Source of the DNA: Myxococcales bacterium
GTDB lineage: Bacteria; Myxococcota_A; Polyangia; GCA-2747355
Length of the DNA stretch: 36,230 nt
Direction: 5' to 3'
Assembly (NCBI GenBank): GCA_020431405.1
Contig: JAGQIK010000346.1
Location: 1-36,230 of the forward strand
Below are positions 8,266 through 16,531 of the stretch, in pieces; position 1 is the stretch's first letter; every line of letters starts with the position of its first letter. The notes beneath the pieces are model-generated. The model was given only the letters and a program-made list of their open reading frames with translations. It made no database searches and was not told where the DNA came from. Made by a program: the position numbers and the translations under genes.

Positions 8266-9001
8266 CGCCAGACGCCGCGGCTTCGTGCCCTCGCGCGGCG
8301 AGCTGCGCGGCCATCTCGCTCTGGCGCTGCTCGATGCGCGCGACCATCGACGCGCCGGTGATCGCCGCCGCCACCAAGAGCAGGTCGGCGAAGGCGCCAA
8401 CCCACAGCCCGGTGTTGAGCATGCTGGCGTTGCCCGTGAAGCGCGAGGCGATGTACGAGATGATGTTGCCGCCGAGCCAGAAGCCCCACCAGCGGTTGAC
8501 GATGCCCCAGTTGGTGGAGGCCTCGTCGTTCTTGCTGTTCATCCAGATCTCTCGCGCGATCTGCTGCGGGCGGATCAGGTTGAGGATCGGCACGAAGAAG
8601 CTGCCCGGCGCCCAGCCGAGCTTGAAGGCGGTGTAGTCGCTGCCGAGCCCGAGCAGATTGGCGTAGGCGCGATAGAACCAGATGCAAAACGGGATCGCGC
8701 AAGCGACGCGCGCGATCACCGCGACGATGATCAGCAGCGAGTAGACCAACAGCGCTTTGGGCATGTGGGCGATGTAGCTGCGTCCGCCGCCCGAGGCTGC
8801 CCAGATCGCCGCGCTCATCGACAGCGCGGCGACGACCGCGTTGATGTAGAGGAACACGCGCGCGACGACCGCCGCGCCGCGCGCCGAGCGGTAGCTGCCG
8901 AGGCCATAGGCCAGCTGCACGCTGCCCTGCTGCGAGCTCGGCGGATCGACCGCTACCGAGGGCGCCGCGTACGGGTTGTCCTGCTTCGTCTTGTCGCTCA
9001 T
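8252..9001 (-). CDS. DUF4328-family membrane protein
   Basis: A 249-residue protein. The ATG at 9001 is preferred over an in-frame upstream start at 9037 because GGGGAGG precedes it and the upstream codons are a basic, low-complexity run. A soluble N-terminus carries D-N-P-Y-A-A-P, a short motif often placed ahead of membrane domains in myxobacteria and planctomycetes. About four hydrophobic segments follow, with F-C-I-W-F-Y-R-A-Y-A-N and the P-I-L-N-L-I-R-P-Q motif between them, as expected for DUF4328. The function of the family is not known. It is the downstream gene of a two-gene minus-strand unit with the metallophosphoesterase (50-bp gap) and overlaps the cohesin-like gene tail to tail by 14 bp. 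Confidence 0.75.
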   Translation of the reverse strand: MSDKTKQDNPYAAPSVAVDPPSSQQGSVQLAYGLGSYRSARGAAVVARVFLYINAVVAALSMSAAIWAASGGGRSYIAHMPKALLVYSLLIIVAVIARVACAIPFCIWFYRAYANLLGLGSDYTAFKLGWAPGSFFVPILNLIRPQQIAREIWMNSKNDEASTNWGIVNRWWGFWLGGNIISYIASRFTGNASMLNTGLWVGAFADLLLVAAAITGASMVARIEQRQSEMAAQLAARGHEAAASGAISG

Positions 9002-9051
9002 GCCGACCGCGCCTCCCCTTCGCCGCCGCCGCGGCACGGCCAGTATAGTAG

Positions 9052-9831
9052 CTAGACGAGCTCGAGCAGCGCCACCTCGGGGGTTGCCGCGGCACCGAGG
9101 CGCAGCGAGATCGCCGAGGCCCCCAGCCCGGCGTTGACGTAGAGGCGCGCGCCGTGCGCGAGGTCGTACCAGCCGGCGATGTAGCGCTGACGTGTGAGCC
9201 GCTTGACGGCGCGCTCGATGCGCGGCGTGTTGAGCTGTCCGGCGTGGGTGTGGCCGGAGAGGATCAGCCGCCCGCCGCGCGCGGCGATCTCGTCAGCGGC
9301 CGCCGGCGAGTGCGAGAGCACCAGCGCGCTCGCCGCATCTTCGACGCCGTCGAAAGCGCGCTCGACGTCGTGTCGGCCGGTGAACGCGTCGTCGACGCCG
9401 ACGACCTCGAGCACGCGGCCGTCAGCGAGCGAGACGCGCTGGCTGTTGTTGCGCAGCACCGGGATGCCGTGGCGCTCGATGGTGCCCGTGATCACCTCGA
9501 CGCCAGAGTAGTGGTCGTGGTTGCCGAGCGACGCCACGCACGGCCGCGGCAGCGCGCGCAGGAAGCGCTCGAGCTCGCCGATGTGCTTGAGGGAGTGGTT
9601 GAGGTAGTCGCCGGTGAGCACCACCAGGTCGGGGCGCAGAAGCGACGTCTGCGCCAGCGCCGTCTGCAGCACGGCGTCGGGTGTGGCGCGGCCGATGTGA
9701 AGGTCTGTCAGGTGAACCAGGCGCAGCGGCGAGAGCCCTGGCCAGGGGACGTGGTGGCGACGGACGGTGATGCGGTGGGCACGAGAGCGGGCGCGCTCGC
9801 GGGCGAGGGCGAAGCGTCGGGCAAGGCTCAT
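9052..9831 (-). CDS. Metallophosphoesterase (calcineurin-like, YaeI type)
   Basis: A 259-residue protein from the ATG at 9831, which has AAGGAG 6 nt upstream; the frame is open further upstream but without a comparable ribosome site. The dinuclear metal motifs appear in order: H-L-T-D-L-H-I-G, V-L-T-G-D-Y-L, L-G-N-H-D-H-Y, L-S-H-S-P and S-G-H-T-H-A-G-Q. These match bacterial YaeI/YkuE-like phosphodiesterases, some of which act on lipid A precursors or cell-envelope lipids. There is no clear transmembrane anchor, only an Arg-rich N-terminus that could bind membrane. The substrate cannot be deduced. Likely co-transcribed with the DUF4328 gene downstream. Confidence 0.85.
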   Translation of the reverse strand: MSLARRFALARERARSRAHRITVRRHHVPWPGLSPLRLVHLTDLHIGRATPDAVLQTALAQTSLLRPDLVVLTGDYLNHSLKHIGELERFLRALPRPCVASLGNHDHYSGVEVITGTIERHGIPVLRNNSQRVSLADGRVLEVVGVDDAFTGRHDVERAFDGVEDAASALVLSHSPAAADEIAARGGRLILSGHTHAGQLNTPRIERAVKRLTRQRYIAGWYDLAHGARLYVNAGLGASAISLRLGAAATPEVALLELV

Positions 9832-10070
9832 AGGCGCTCCTTGGCTGCGAGTGAGCTCGCTGTGGGTGGATCGCTGTGTGAGATCGCGCGAAGCAGAGAA
9901 CCTGGGACTGCACGGGCGCGCGTCAAGGCCCTCTTCGAAAATGCGCCGGCAGGCGGCGACCGCGGAGGCCACCCCCTGCTGCGTGCTGTCAGCTAGGCGC
10001 TGAAGTGGCGGTAATCGTGTGTGTGTGCGCGCGGCACGGCTGTTGCTCGACCCACGGTATTGGAGTGACT

Positions 10071-11657
10071 GTGTCCCAATCGAGGCGGATCCCGTACGCC
10101 AGGTCGTCGAGGCTGGCGCTCGTTGCAGCGCTGTGTCTTGTCGCGCTCGGCAGCCAGGCAGCGTTCGCGCGCGGCAAGGGCCAGCGCAGCCCGCTCTCGC
10201 TGTCCGATCGGGCGCGCGCGCAGCTGTCGCAAACCGCCAAGCGCGAGGCCATCGCCAAGTACGGCGTCAAGGCGATGGCGCTCAAGCGCACCTTCCTCGC
10301 CAAGCACAACACCGACTACAGCGTGGTGATCCCGCGCGGGCGCACGCCCTACGAGATCCGCAACCAGCGCCAGAGCGGGCGCTGCTGGCTGTACGCCTTC
10401 GACAACGTGCTGCAGAGCAAGCTGGCGCTCAAAGGCGTGCGGCCGCGCGACCTGTCGACCTCGTTCATGAACTACCACGCGCTGCGCACGCAGGCGTTCG
10501 CGCTGCTCAAGGAGGCCGCGTCGTCGCGCGCGCTTCCCGACCTCGCGCGCATCGGCGAGCTCGACGAAGGCGGCCACCAGCCTTGGGCGCGCGCCATCGT
10601 GCGCAAGCACGGCATCGTACCCGAGCGCGTGATGCGCTCGACCTACGACGGCAACAACTCGGCGCTGACCATCAACAAGCTGCGGCAGCTGATCGTCGCG
10701 GCCTATCGCGAGATCGGCAAGCAGTCGGCCGACAAGGCCGGCGAGCGCGCGTCGAAGGCGATCGCCAAGAGCTACCAGAAGAAGATCGAGAAGCTGCTCG
10801 ACTCGACCATCGGCAAGCCGCCCAGACAGTTCACCATCGACGGCGTGCGGTACACGCCCAAGACCTATCTGAGCCGCAAGCTCAAGATCTCCGACGCCGA
10901 CCTCGACTACGTCGTGCTGCTGCACGACCCCGAGCGCGGCTTCAACCGCGGCTACGTGCAGGGCGGCGACCTCGGCTTGAAAGACTTCGTCGCCTACAAC
11001 GTCTCGATGGCGACCATGCAGGCGGCGGTGAAGAGCACCATCAAGGGCGGCGAGTCGGTGTGGTTTTCGGCCAACGCGGCGAGCGGCAACCCGCATCGCG
11101 CCGGCGTCTCGAGCGCCGAGCCGCGAGAGGCGCGCGGCGTGCTCGCCATCGGCGCCTTCGACTACGAGCCCTACATCCCGTCGCCGAAGATGAGCAAGCG
11201 CGAGCGGCAGCAGGCGATGATCAACCTCAGCGACCACGCCATGGCGCTGACGGCGTTCGATCCCAAGGCCGGCTCGCGCGGCACGGTGCTCAAGTGGCGC
11301 GTCGACAACAGCTGGGGTCGTCAGAAGGCTGGCAAGGACGGTCACTTCCACATGTACGACGACTACTTCAGACACTACGTCGACTCGGTGGTCGTCCCGC
11401 GCAGCGCGCTGAGCAAGGCGATGCTTACCAAGCTCAACGCCAAGCCCATCGTCGGCCTCGAGCCCGCGGTCAAGCTGGCGAAGAAGCCAGCGGCCAAGTG
11501 GCGCGCGCCCGAGCGGCGCAAGCTCGTGCTGCAGGTGATCGCCGGCGCGCTCAGCGTCGACGAGGCGGCGCACCAGCACGGGCTCAAGGCCAGCACCGTG
11601 CAGCGCTGGCACGACAATGCGCTGCAAGCGATGAACGACGCGCTGCGTAGCGATTAG
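10071..11657 (+). CDS. Exported C1B-type cysteine peptidase (bleomycin hydrolase/PepC-like) with C-terminal HTH-like segment
   Basis: A 528-residue protein from the GTG at 10071, preceded by TTGGAG; this start places a signal peptide (about residues 1-34, ending A-A-F-A-R) at the N-terminus. The papain-like triad is complete for the C1B group: Gln in N-Q-R-Q-S-G-R-C with Cys105, His389 in L-S-D-H-A-M and Asn413 in V-D-N-S-W-G. Bleomycin hydrolase/PepC enzymes are normally cytoplasmic aminopeptidases, so export is unusual. After a Lys/Pro-rich linker, residues about 483-525 look like a transposase-type helix-turn-helix (I-A-G-A-L-S-V-D-E-A-A ... G-L-K-A-S-T-V-Q-R-W). This is odd for an exported enzyme. 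The next gene starts 29 bp downstream. Confidence 0.85.
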   Translation: MSQSRRIPYARSSRLALVAALCLVALGSQAAFARGKGQRSPLSLSDRARAQLSQTAKREAIAKYGVKAMALKRTFLAKHNTDYSVVIPRGRTPYEIRNQRQSGRCWLYAFDNVLQSKLALKGVRPRDLSTSFMNYHALRTQAFALLKEAASSRALPDLARIGELDEGGHQPWARAIVRKHGIVPERVMRSTYDGNNSALTINKLRQLIVAAYREIGKQSADKAGERASKAIAKSYQKKIEKLLDSTIGKPPRQFTIDGVRYTPKTYLSRKLKISDADLDYVVLLHDPERGFNRGYVQGGDLGLKDFVAYNVSMATMQAAVKSTIKGGESVWFSANAASGNPHRAGVSSAEPREARGVLAIGAFDYEPYIPSPKMSKRERQQAMINLSDHAMALTAFDPKAGSRGTVLKWRVDNSWGRQKAGKDGHFHMYDDYFRHYVDSVVVPRSALSKAMLTKLNAKPIVGLEPAVKLAKKPAAKWRAPERRKLVLQVIAGALSVDEAAHQHGLKASTVQRWHDNALQAMNDALRSD

Positions 11658-11667
11658 CGCTAGAGTC

Positions 11668-11685
11668 GCCCCTCTCGGGAGGGGC
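11668..11685 (+). promoter_or_regulatory. Hairpin that buries the Shine-Dalgarno of the thioester-protein gene
   Basis: GCCCCTC (11668-11674) and GAGGGGC (11679-11685) pair perfectly around the tetraloop TCGG, ending one base before the ATG at 11687. The only ribosome-binding sequence of that gene lies in the loop edge and 3' arm. The hairpin starts 10 nt after the peptidase stop codon (11655-11657). It could couple translation of the two genes or act as a switch. There is no T-tract, so it does not look like an intrinsic terminator. Confidence 0.5.
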
Positions 11686-11686
11686 T

Positions 11687-14600
11687 ATGGACAGGCAGCG
11701 CACCGTCAGGGTCGACTACCAGCGCGCGCACGAGGTCGGATCTAACGTACACGTCGGCGAGGGCTTCGCGTTCATCGGCGCAGGTGGGCTGAGCAAGCTC
11801 GGCTTGTCGTGGCTGACGCGCGTGCCTGGCGTCGCGAGTGCTGGCCAGCTGGTGATCCCGCTCGTCGGTGACGAGGCCATCGATCTGCTCGCCGGGGCGG
11901 CGGTGCGCCCGATCTCGGTCACGCCGCTGTCGATGCACAGTGTGACGGCGGACAAGGCGCTCTATCGCGAGGGCGCCGACGTGGTGAACCTGCTGCTGGT
12001 GAGCCCGTTTCACGCGGGGCGCGAGCGCACGCTGCGCGTGCTGTGCGGACACGAGGAGCACGCTCGGCTGACCGTGCGCTGCGATGCCGGCGGCTGTGCC
12101 GGAGCCGAGCTGCGCGGGCTGCCCGCCGGTGGCTACACGGTCGGCATCGTCGACGATGACGGCAACTGGCTCGGCGATCCCTCTTGCACCTTCACGGTCG
12201 CGACCTATCGGCTGGCGCCGCTGACGGCGACGCTGCGCTCGCGCGAGCTCGACGGCTCGCGCCTGCTGCTGCGCGTGGGGCTGACGACCTTCGGCGTGCC
12301 GGCAGAGGGCGAGGTGCAGCTCGAGCTGCTCGACGACGGGCGCCGCATCCAGACGAGGCGCGCGCAGGCCGAGCAGGGCGTGCTCGAGACGACGCTCACG
12401 CTCACCGGCGAAGGACCGCACACGGTCAACTTCGTGCTCGGCAGCGATCCGTCGCGCACCGCCACGCTGCCGATCGTGGGCAGTCGCCGCGCCGAGCGTT
12501 CGGCGACGCGCGCGAGCAACCTCGGGCGCGAGATCGACCTCTCGCTGATCCCGGCCGCGGGCGCGCGCGAGGTGCGCGGCCTGTACCTGAGCGAGGGCGC
12601 TAGCCGCACCGCGCCGCTTTCGCTCGAGCGCATTGACAGCGGCGTGGCTAGGCTGACGGCGCGCGCCGACGTCTCGACGCTGCGCGCGCTGGTGATCGAC
12701 CCCGCGCGCCCGCGCGCCGCGCACGACGCGGTCGACATGGCGGCCGCGCGACACCCCGAGACCTACAGCCGCCGCTATCAGCTCGGCGCCAAGCAGTTCG
12801 GCGAGGGACGCTACGAGGAGGCGCTGCGGCAGCTCGAGAAGGGCCGCGCCGAGGACGCACAACGGCACCCGTACTTCGCCTACTACCTCGGCTGCTGCTA
12901 CGCGCGCTTGGGTCGCCGCGCGCAGGCGGTCGCCTGGCTGCGCGCCGCCGTCGAGGACGGCTTCGACGAGGTCGCGCGCTGGCGCGAAGACGAGGACCTG
13001 GCCGACCTCGCGGGCTACGGGCCTTTCGCGGCGCTGCTCGCGCCGGCCGTGCGCGAGGTCGAGCTGCCCGAGCGCATCGCAGCCGGAGAGACGGTGGAGA
13101 TCGCGCTCGACGCGCCGCTGTCGCTGCTCGGGCTGGGCGGCTTCGTCGACGACAACCCGTGGGAAGGCTGGGCCGCGATGATCGCGCCGTCGCGCGTGGA
13201 CGCCGAGCTCGACGTGCCCGAGGTCGTCGAGCCGGGCGCGCCGCTGCGCGTGGCCGTCACGCTTTCGGGCGGCGCCGCCGTGCGCGACTCGGCGAGCGCC
13301 TATCTGATCGTCAAGGACGCGCGGCTGGTCTCGCCGGACTCGCCGCAGAACCGCCTCGCCGCCGGCATCAAGGCCCAGCTCGATGCGTCACAGTCGCTGC
13401 TGGCGGCCACTGGCGAGGTCGAGCAGACGGTGGCCGAGCTGGTGCCGCAGTTCATGCCGCCGCCCGGCCCGCCGATGGGGATGCCGATGCCCATGCGTGC
13501 GATGAGCTTCAGCGGCGCGATGCCGGGGAGCGCGATGCCGGCGCCGGTGGCTGTCGGCGGCGCGCCGCACATGATGGACGCGATGGTCTCGGAGAGCGCG
13601 GCTGGTCTTGGCGATCTCGACTACGCCTTCGCGGAGGAGAGCGGGGCGGGCGCGGAGGACGGTGCGCGCGACGGCGGCGAGGGCAAGGCGCCCGACGACG
13701 CGGGCGACGACGTGCCGGAGGTGCTCTTCGCGGGCTTGGTGGCGCTCGATGCCGAGGGGCGCGGCCAGGTCGAGGTGGCGCTGCCCGACGCGTTCACCGA
13801 CTACGTGGTCGAGGGTTTCGCCATCGCAGGGCTCGACTGGCGCGGCAGCGAGGCGCGCTTTCGCGCCGCTAAAGACCCGTTCGTGGCGCTGCAGATGGCG
13901 CCTTTCGTCCAGCGCGGCGACGGCGCCGTGGGCACGCTGCACGTCGGCGCCAGCAACGGGCCGGCCGAGGTCACGCTCACCTGCGACGGCGCGCCGCTGG
14001 CGTTGGCCAGCGGTGATATGGACTTCAGCGCGGGGCACGTCGAGGGCGGACGCGCGGCGCTGAGCTTTCTCGTGGCGAGCCCCGGCGAGTACGTCGCCGA
14101 GGTGCGCGACGCCGCGGGCAAGCAGGACCGCGCGGTGCTGCGCGTGTACGAGCCCGGGAAGATCCGGCACGTGGCGCGTACGCTGCGACTGCTCGAGGAC
14201 GGCCAGAGCGTCGCGCTCTCGCCGCCCGAGGCCGAGCACATCGTCGCGCTGCGCGTGCTGCCGGCGCTCGACAAGCCGTTCAAGGCGCTGGTGCACGCCA
14301 CGTCGGACTACGGGCACGCCTGCTGCGAGCAGACGGCGGCCAAGATGCTCGCCGCCGTGACGCTCTACGCGCTCGTCCCGGCGGAGCGACAGCGCGCCGA
14401 GTCGATCATCCTCACCGGCATCAAGCGCGAGGAGTCGATGTGGCTGCGCGGGCGCGGCTTCAAGATGTATCCCGACTCGTCGGCCAAGCCCGACGTGTAC
14501 TGGGGCCCCAAGGCAGCGCAGTACCTGCACTACGTTGGTCTGCTGCGCGAGCTCTCGCCGTCGCGCACGCTTTCGGCGGCGATCGATCGCTGCCTCGAGA

Positions 14601-15562
14601 TGGCCGCCGACACGTGTAAGGCCTACAAGCTCGACTGGCCGCCGACCAAACCCGAGTCGCTGCAGAGCGCCTACGACGCGGTGCGCTTCGGTGACAACAA
14701 GCGCGCGCGCACGCGCGCGGTGGAGCTCGCGCTGCGCGTGGCCGAGGCTGCCAGCGGGGCGATGGGCGCCGTGCAGGCGCGCGTCGACAAGGCCTACGCG
14801 GCGGCGGTGCTGTTGCGCGCCGAGGGGCGCGGGCAGATTCGCTCGGCGCTCGAGCTGGCCAACGCGGTGGTCAGCGAGATCGGCGAGAACGGCGCGCTCT
14901 ACTCGACCTATGACTCGGTGGCGGCGATCGCGATGATGTCGGAGCTGTCGGCCGCGGGGCTGGTGGGCGGGAGCACGGGTGGCACGACGCGCGTGGACGT
15001 GGACGGGCGCGAGATGTCACTCGCCGAAGCGGTCAGGCTCGGCGCCGAGTGTGGCGAGCGCGTGACCTGCCGCGGCGGCGTGGTGGCCGTCGAGGTCACG
15101 CGGGTCATCGAGGAGGACTGGGGGCAGTTCGCCAGCAGCGCACCGCTGCGCGTCTCGCTCGAGCGTGCCGGCCGCGCCAGCGCGACGTTTTCGCCGGGCG
15201 ATCTGCTCGACCTCGTCGTGCAGCTCGAGAAGGGCTACGTCAGCGGCGACCTGCTCTGGATCTGCTTGCCCGACGCGCTGACGTCGGTCGAAGGTGGCGG
15301 ACAGATCAAGCGCCGCGCCATCGACTTCGCGGGGCGCGACGAGCTGCGCGTGCCGCTGACGGCGACCGCCGTGACGGTGAGCCCAGAGGGCAGCAGCGCG
15401 CCGCAGCGCTACGCCGTCTGCGTGCGCAACATGTTCGACGAGGAGCGCGCCGGCAACCCGGGGCTGCTCGAGGTCACGGTGGTGCCCGGACGCGGCGACG
15501 GCGGCGCCGGAGGATTGCTGTCGCGCGCGCGCGCGCTGTTTCGGCGGTTGGCGGGAGGCTAG
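11687..15562 (+). CDS. Alpha-2-macroglobulin-like thioester protein with internal TPR segment, no signal peptide
   Basis: A 1291-residue protein. Residues about 75-300 look like macroglobulin-type beta domains (Y-R-E-G-A-D-V-V segment). Residues about 355-445 are TPR-like and finish in the pattern of the TPR 'end-of-group' module. A Met/Pro/Gly-rich linker lies at about 589-632. Residues about 675-790 match the A2M domain (L-P-D-A-F-T-D-Y-V-V-E-G-F-A). The thioester site is A-C-C-E-Q, with Cys879 and Gln882 in place, followed by a helical thioester domain to about 1150 and a C-terminal beta region. Bacterial A2Ms are normally periplasmic lipoproteins that trap proteases. Here the N-terminus is polar, with no signal peptide or lipobox. 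The preceding gene encodes a cysteine peptidase, so a protease/inhibitor relationship is possible but unproven. Confidence 0.8.
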   Translation: MDRQRTVRVDYQRAHEVGSNVHVGEGFAFIGAGGLSKLGLSWLTRVPGVASAGQLVIPLVGDEAIDLLAGAAVRPISVTPLSMHSVTADKALYREGADVVNLLLVSPFHAGRERTLRVLCGHEEHARLTVRCDAGGCAGAELRGLPAGGYTVGIVDDDGNWLGDPSCTFTVATYRLAPLTATLRSRELDGSRLLLRVGLTTFGVPAEGEVQLELLDDGRRIQTRRAQAEQGVLETTLTLTGEGPHTVNFVLGSDPSRTATLPIVGSRRAERSATRASNLGREIDLSLIPAAGAREVRGLYLSEGASRTAPLSLERIDSGVARLTARADVSTLRALVIDPARPRAAHDAVDMAAARHPETYSRRYQLGAKQFGEGRYEEALRQLEKGRAEDAQRHPYFAYYLGCCYARLGRRAQAVAWLRAAVEDGFDEVARWREDEDLADLAGYGPFAALLAPAVREVELPERIAAGETVEIALDAPLSLLGLGGFVDDNPWEGWAAMIAPSRVDAELDVPEVVEPGAPLRVAVTLSGGAAVRDSASAYLIVKDARLVSPDSPQNRLAAGIKAQLDASQSLLAATGEVEQTVAELVPQFMPPPGPPMGMPMPMRAMSFSGAMPGSAMPAPVAVGGAPHMMDAMVSESAAGLGDLDYAFAEESGAGAEDGARDGGEGKAPDDAGDDVPEVLFAGLVALDAEGRGQVEVALPDAFTDYVVEGFAIAGLDWRGSEARFRAAKDPFVALQMAPFVQRGDGAVGTLHVGASNGPAEVTLTCDGAPLALASGDMDFSAGHVEGGRAALSFLVASPGEYVAEVRDAAGKQDRAVLRVYEPGKIRHVARTLRLLEDGQSVALSPPEAEHIVALRVLPALDKPFKALVHATSDYGHACCEQTAAKMLAAVTLYALVPAERQRAESIILTGIKREESMWLRGRGFKMYPDSSAKPDVYWGPKAAQYLHYVGLLRELSPSRTLSAAIDRCLEMAADTCKAYKLDWPPTKPESLQSAYDAVRFGDNKRARTRAVELALRVAEAASGAMGAVQARVDKAYAAAVLLRAEGRGQIRSALELANAVVSEIGENGALYSTYDSVAAIAMMSELSAAGLVGGSTGGTTRVDVDGREMSLAEAVRLGAECGERVTCRGGVVAVEVTRVIEEDWGQFASSAPLRVSLERAGRASATFSPGDLLDLVVQLEKGYVSGDLLWICLPDALTSVEGGGQIKRRAIDFAGRDELRVPLTATAVTVSPEGSSAPQRYAVCVRNMFDEERAGNPGLLEVTVVPGRGDGGAGGLLSRARALFRRLAGG

Positions 15563-15604
15563 CTCGCTACAAGGCGGCCGCCGCGAGGCGCGCGGCGCGA
15601 GGCG

Positions 15605-16531
15605 CTACTTGGGCCCGTAGCCGAACCAGGTCAGACACGGGATCTTGGCCTCGACGGTGGCGCCGTCTGCGCTGACCTTGCCGCTGCCGTAGTTGACCCA
15701 CTGGCCCTCGCCGACGAGCGTGCCGTCCTCGAGGATGCAGTCGAGGCCGCCGAGCAGATAGAGCGCCACGTCGCTGTTGGCCGGCAAGTTGGTGCCGTTT
15801 GGAATGCGCGCGGTGAAGCCGCCGTCGAGCAGGTTGCCTTCCGGCGAGAACGCGTAGAGGGCGGAGACCTTGGCGCGCTGCGCGGCGTCGAGAAAGCAGA
15901 CGCCGGGCGCGTCGGGGGCGAGGCGACGGGCGGCGAGGCCAGCGTAGCCGGGCGCGGCGAGGAAGGTGTCCTTGGGGATGACGTCGATCTCGAGGCCGTC
16001 GTCGAAGCGGACCACGCGCGCCTGCGCGACATCGCCTTCCGGCGGTAGCGTCGTCGCCGGCTTGGTGGCAAAGACCGTGAATGGTGACGCGAGCGCGACG
16101 TCGGGCGAGGCGTCCGACGGCAGCGAGACCGGGCAATAGGTGGTGGCGTTGGCGGTCGAGGGCACCAGCGCGCGCATCACCGCCTCGGCAATGCAGCGCG
16201 TGCTCTCGGGCACGTTGATCTCGAACTTGCCCTCTGCGTCTGTGAAGGGCGGATCGAGACACACCAGCGCGGTGTTGGCGAGCCGCAGGCATAGCTGCGG
16301 GCGCGCGTTGGCGATGCCCTTGCCGTTTTCGTCGACGACCGAGCCGGTGACACGCTCGGTGTAGCGCGCCGTGCAAACGGCCGCGTCCGGGCTCGCGTCG
16401 GGCGTCGTCTGTTCGGTGGAGGCGTCACGCGGCGTCGTGTCCGCCGCGCTGTCGGCGGGCGAGCTGCTGTCAGAGCAGCCCACCGTCGCCAGCACGAGCA
16501 GCGCCGCGAACGCGGCTGCGCGCGCGATCAC
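15605..16531 (-). CDS. Lipoprotein with carboxypeptidase-regulatory-like (Ig-like) domain
   Basis: A 308-residue protein from the GTG at 16531. The start overlaps the stop of the upstream redoxin gene as GTGA, indicating translational coupling, and gives a clean signal peptide with lipobox A-T-V-G-C (Cys19). After an Asp/Thr/Pro-rich linker, residues about 58-130 resemble a CarboxypepD_reg-like beta-sandwich (V-T-G-S-V-V-D-E-N-G-K-G-I-A-N-A-R, then F-T-D-A-E-G-K-F-E-I-N-V-P). The C-terminal 170 residues are not recognised. It is the last gene of the minus-strand unit with the DUF4388 protein and the redoxin. The coupling suggests it may work with the redoxin in the envelope; its role is unknown. 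Confidence 0.8.
   Translation of the reverse strand: MIARAAAFAALLVLATVGCSDSSSPADSAADTTPRDASTEQTTPDASPDAAVCTARYTERVTGSVVDENGKGIANARPQLCLRLANTALVCLDPPFTDAEGKFEINVPESTRCIAEAVMRALVPSTANATTYCPVSLPSDASPDVALASPFTVFATKPATTLPPEGDVAQARVVRFDDGLEIDVIPKDTFLAAPGYAGLAARRLAPDAPGVCFLDAAQRAKVSALYAFSPEGNLLDGGFTARIPNGTNLPANSDVALYLLGGLDCILEDGTLVGEGQWVNYGSGKVSADGATVEAKIPCLTWFGYGPK

Noticed and set aside
10016-10030. Short alternating purine-pyrimidine run (TG/CG repeat) upstream of the C1B peptidase
   Set aside because: It is too short and too common in GC-rich DNA to call a regulatory element, although it could favour Z-DNA.
9993-11627. Long antisense frame (and a second plus frame) over the C1B peptidase
   Set aside because: Both are low-complexity products of GC-rich codon bias, while the chosen frame carries the complete Cys/His/Asn catalytic set.
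15563-15604. GC-rich stretch between convergent genes as a terminator
   Set aside because: There is partial self-complementarity but no clean stem or T-tract.
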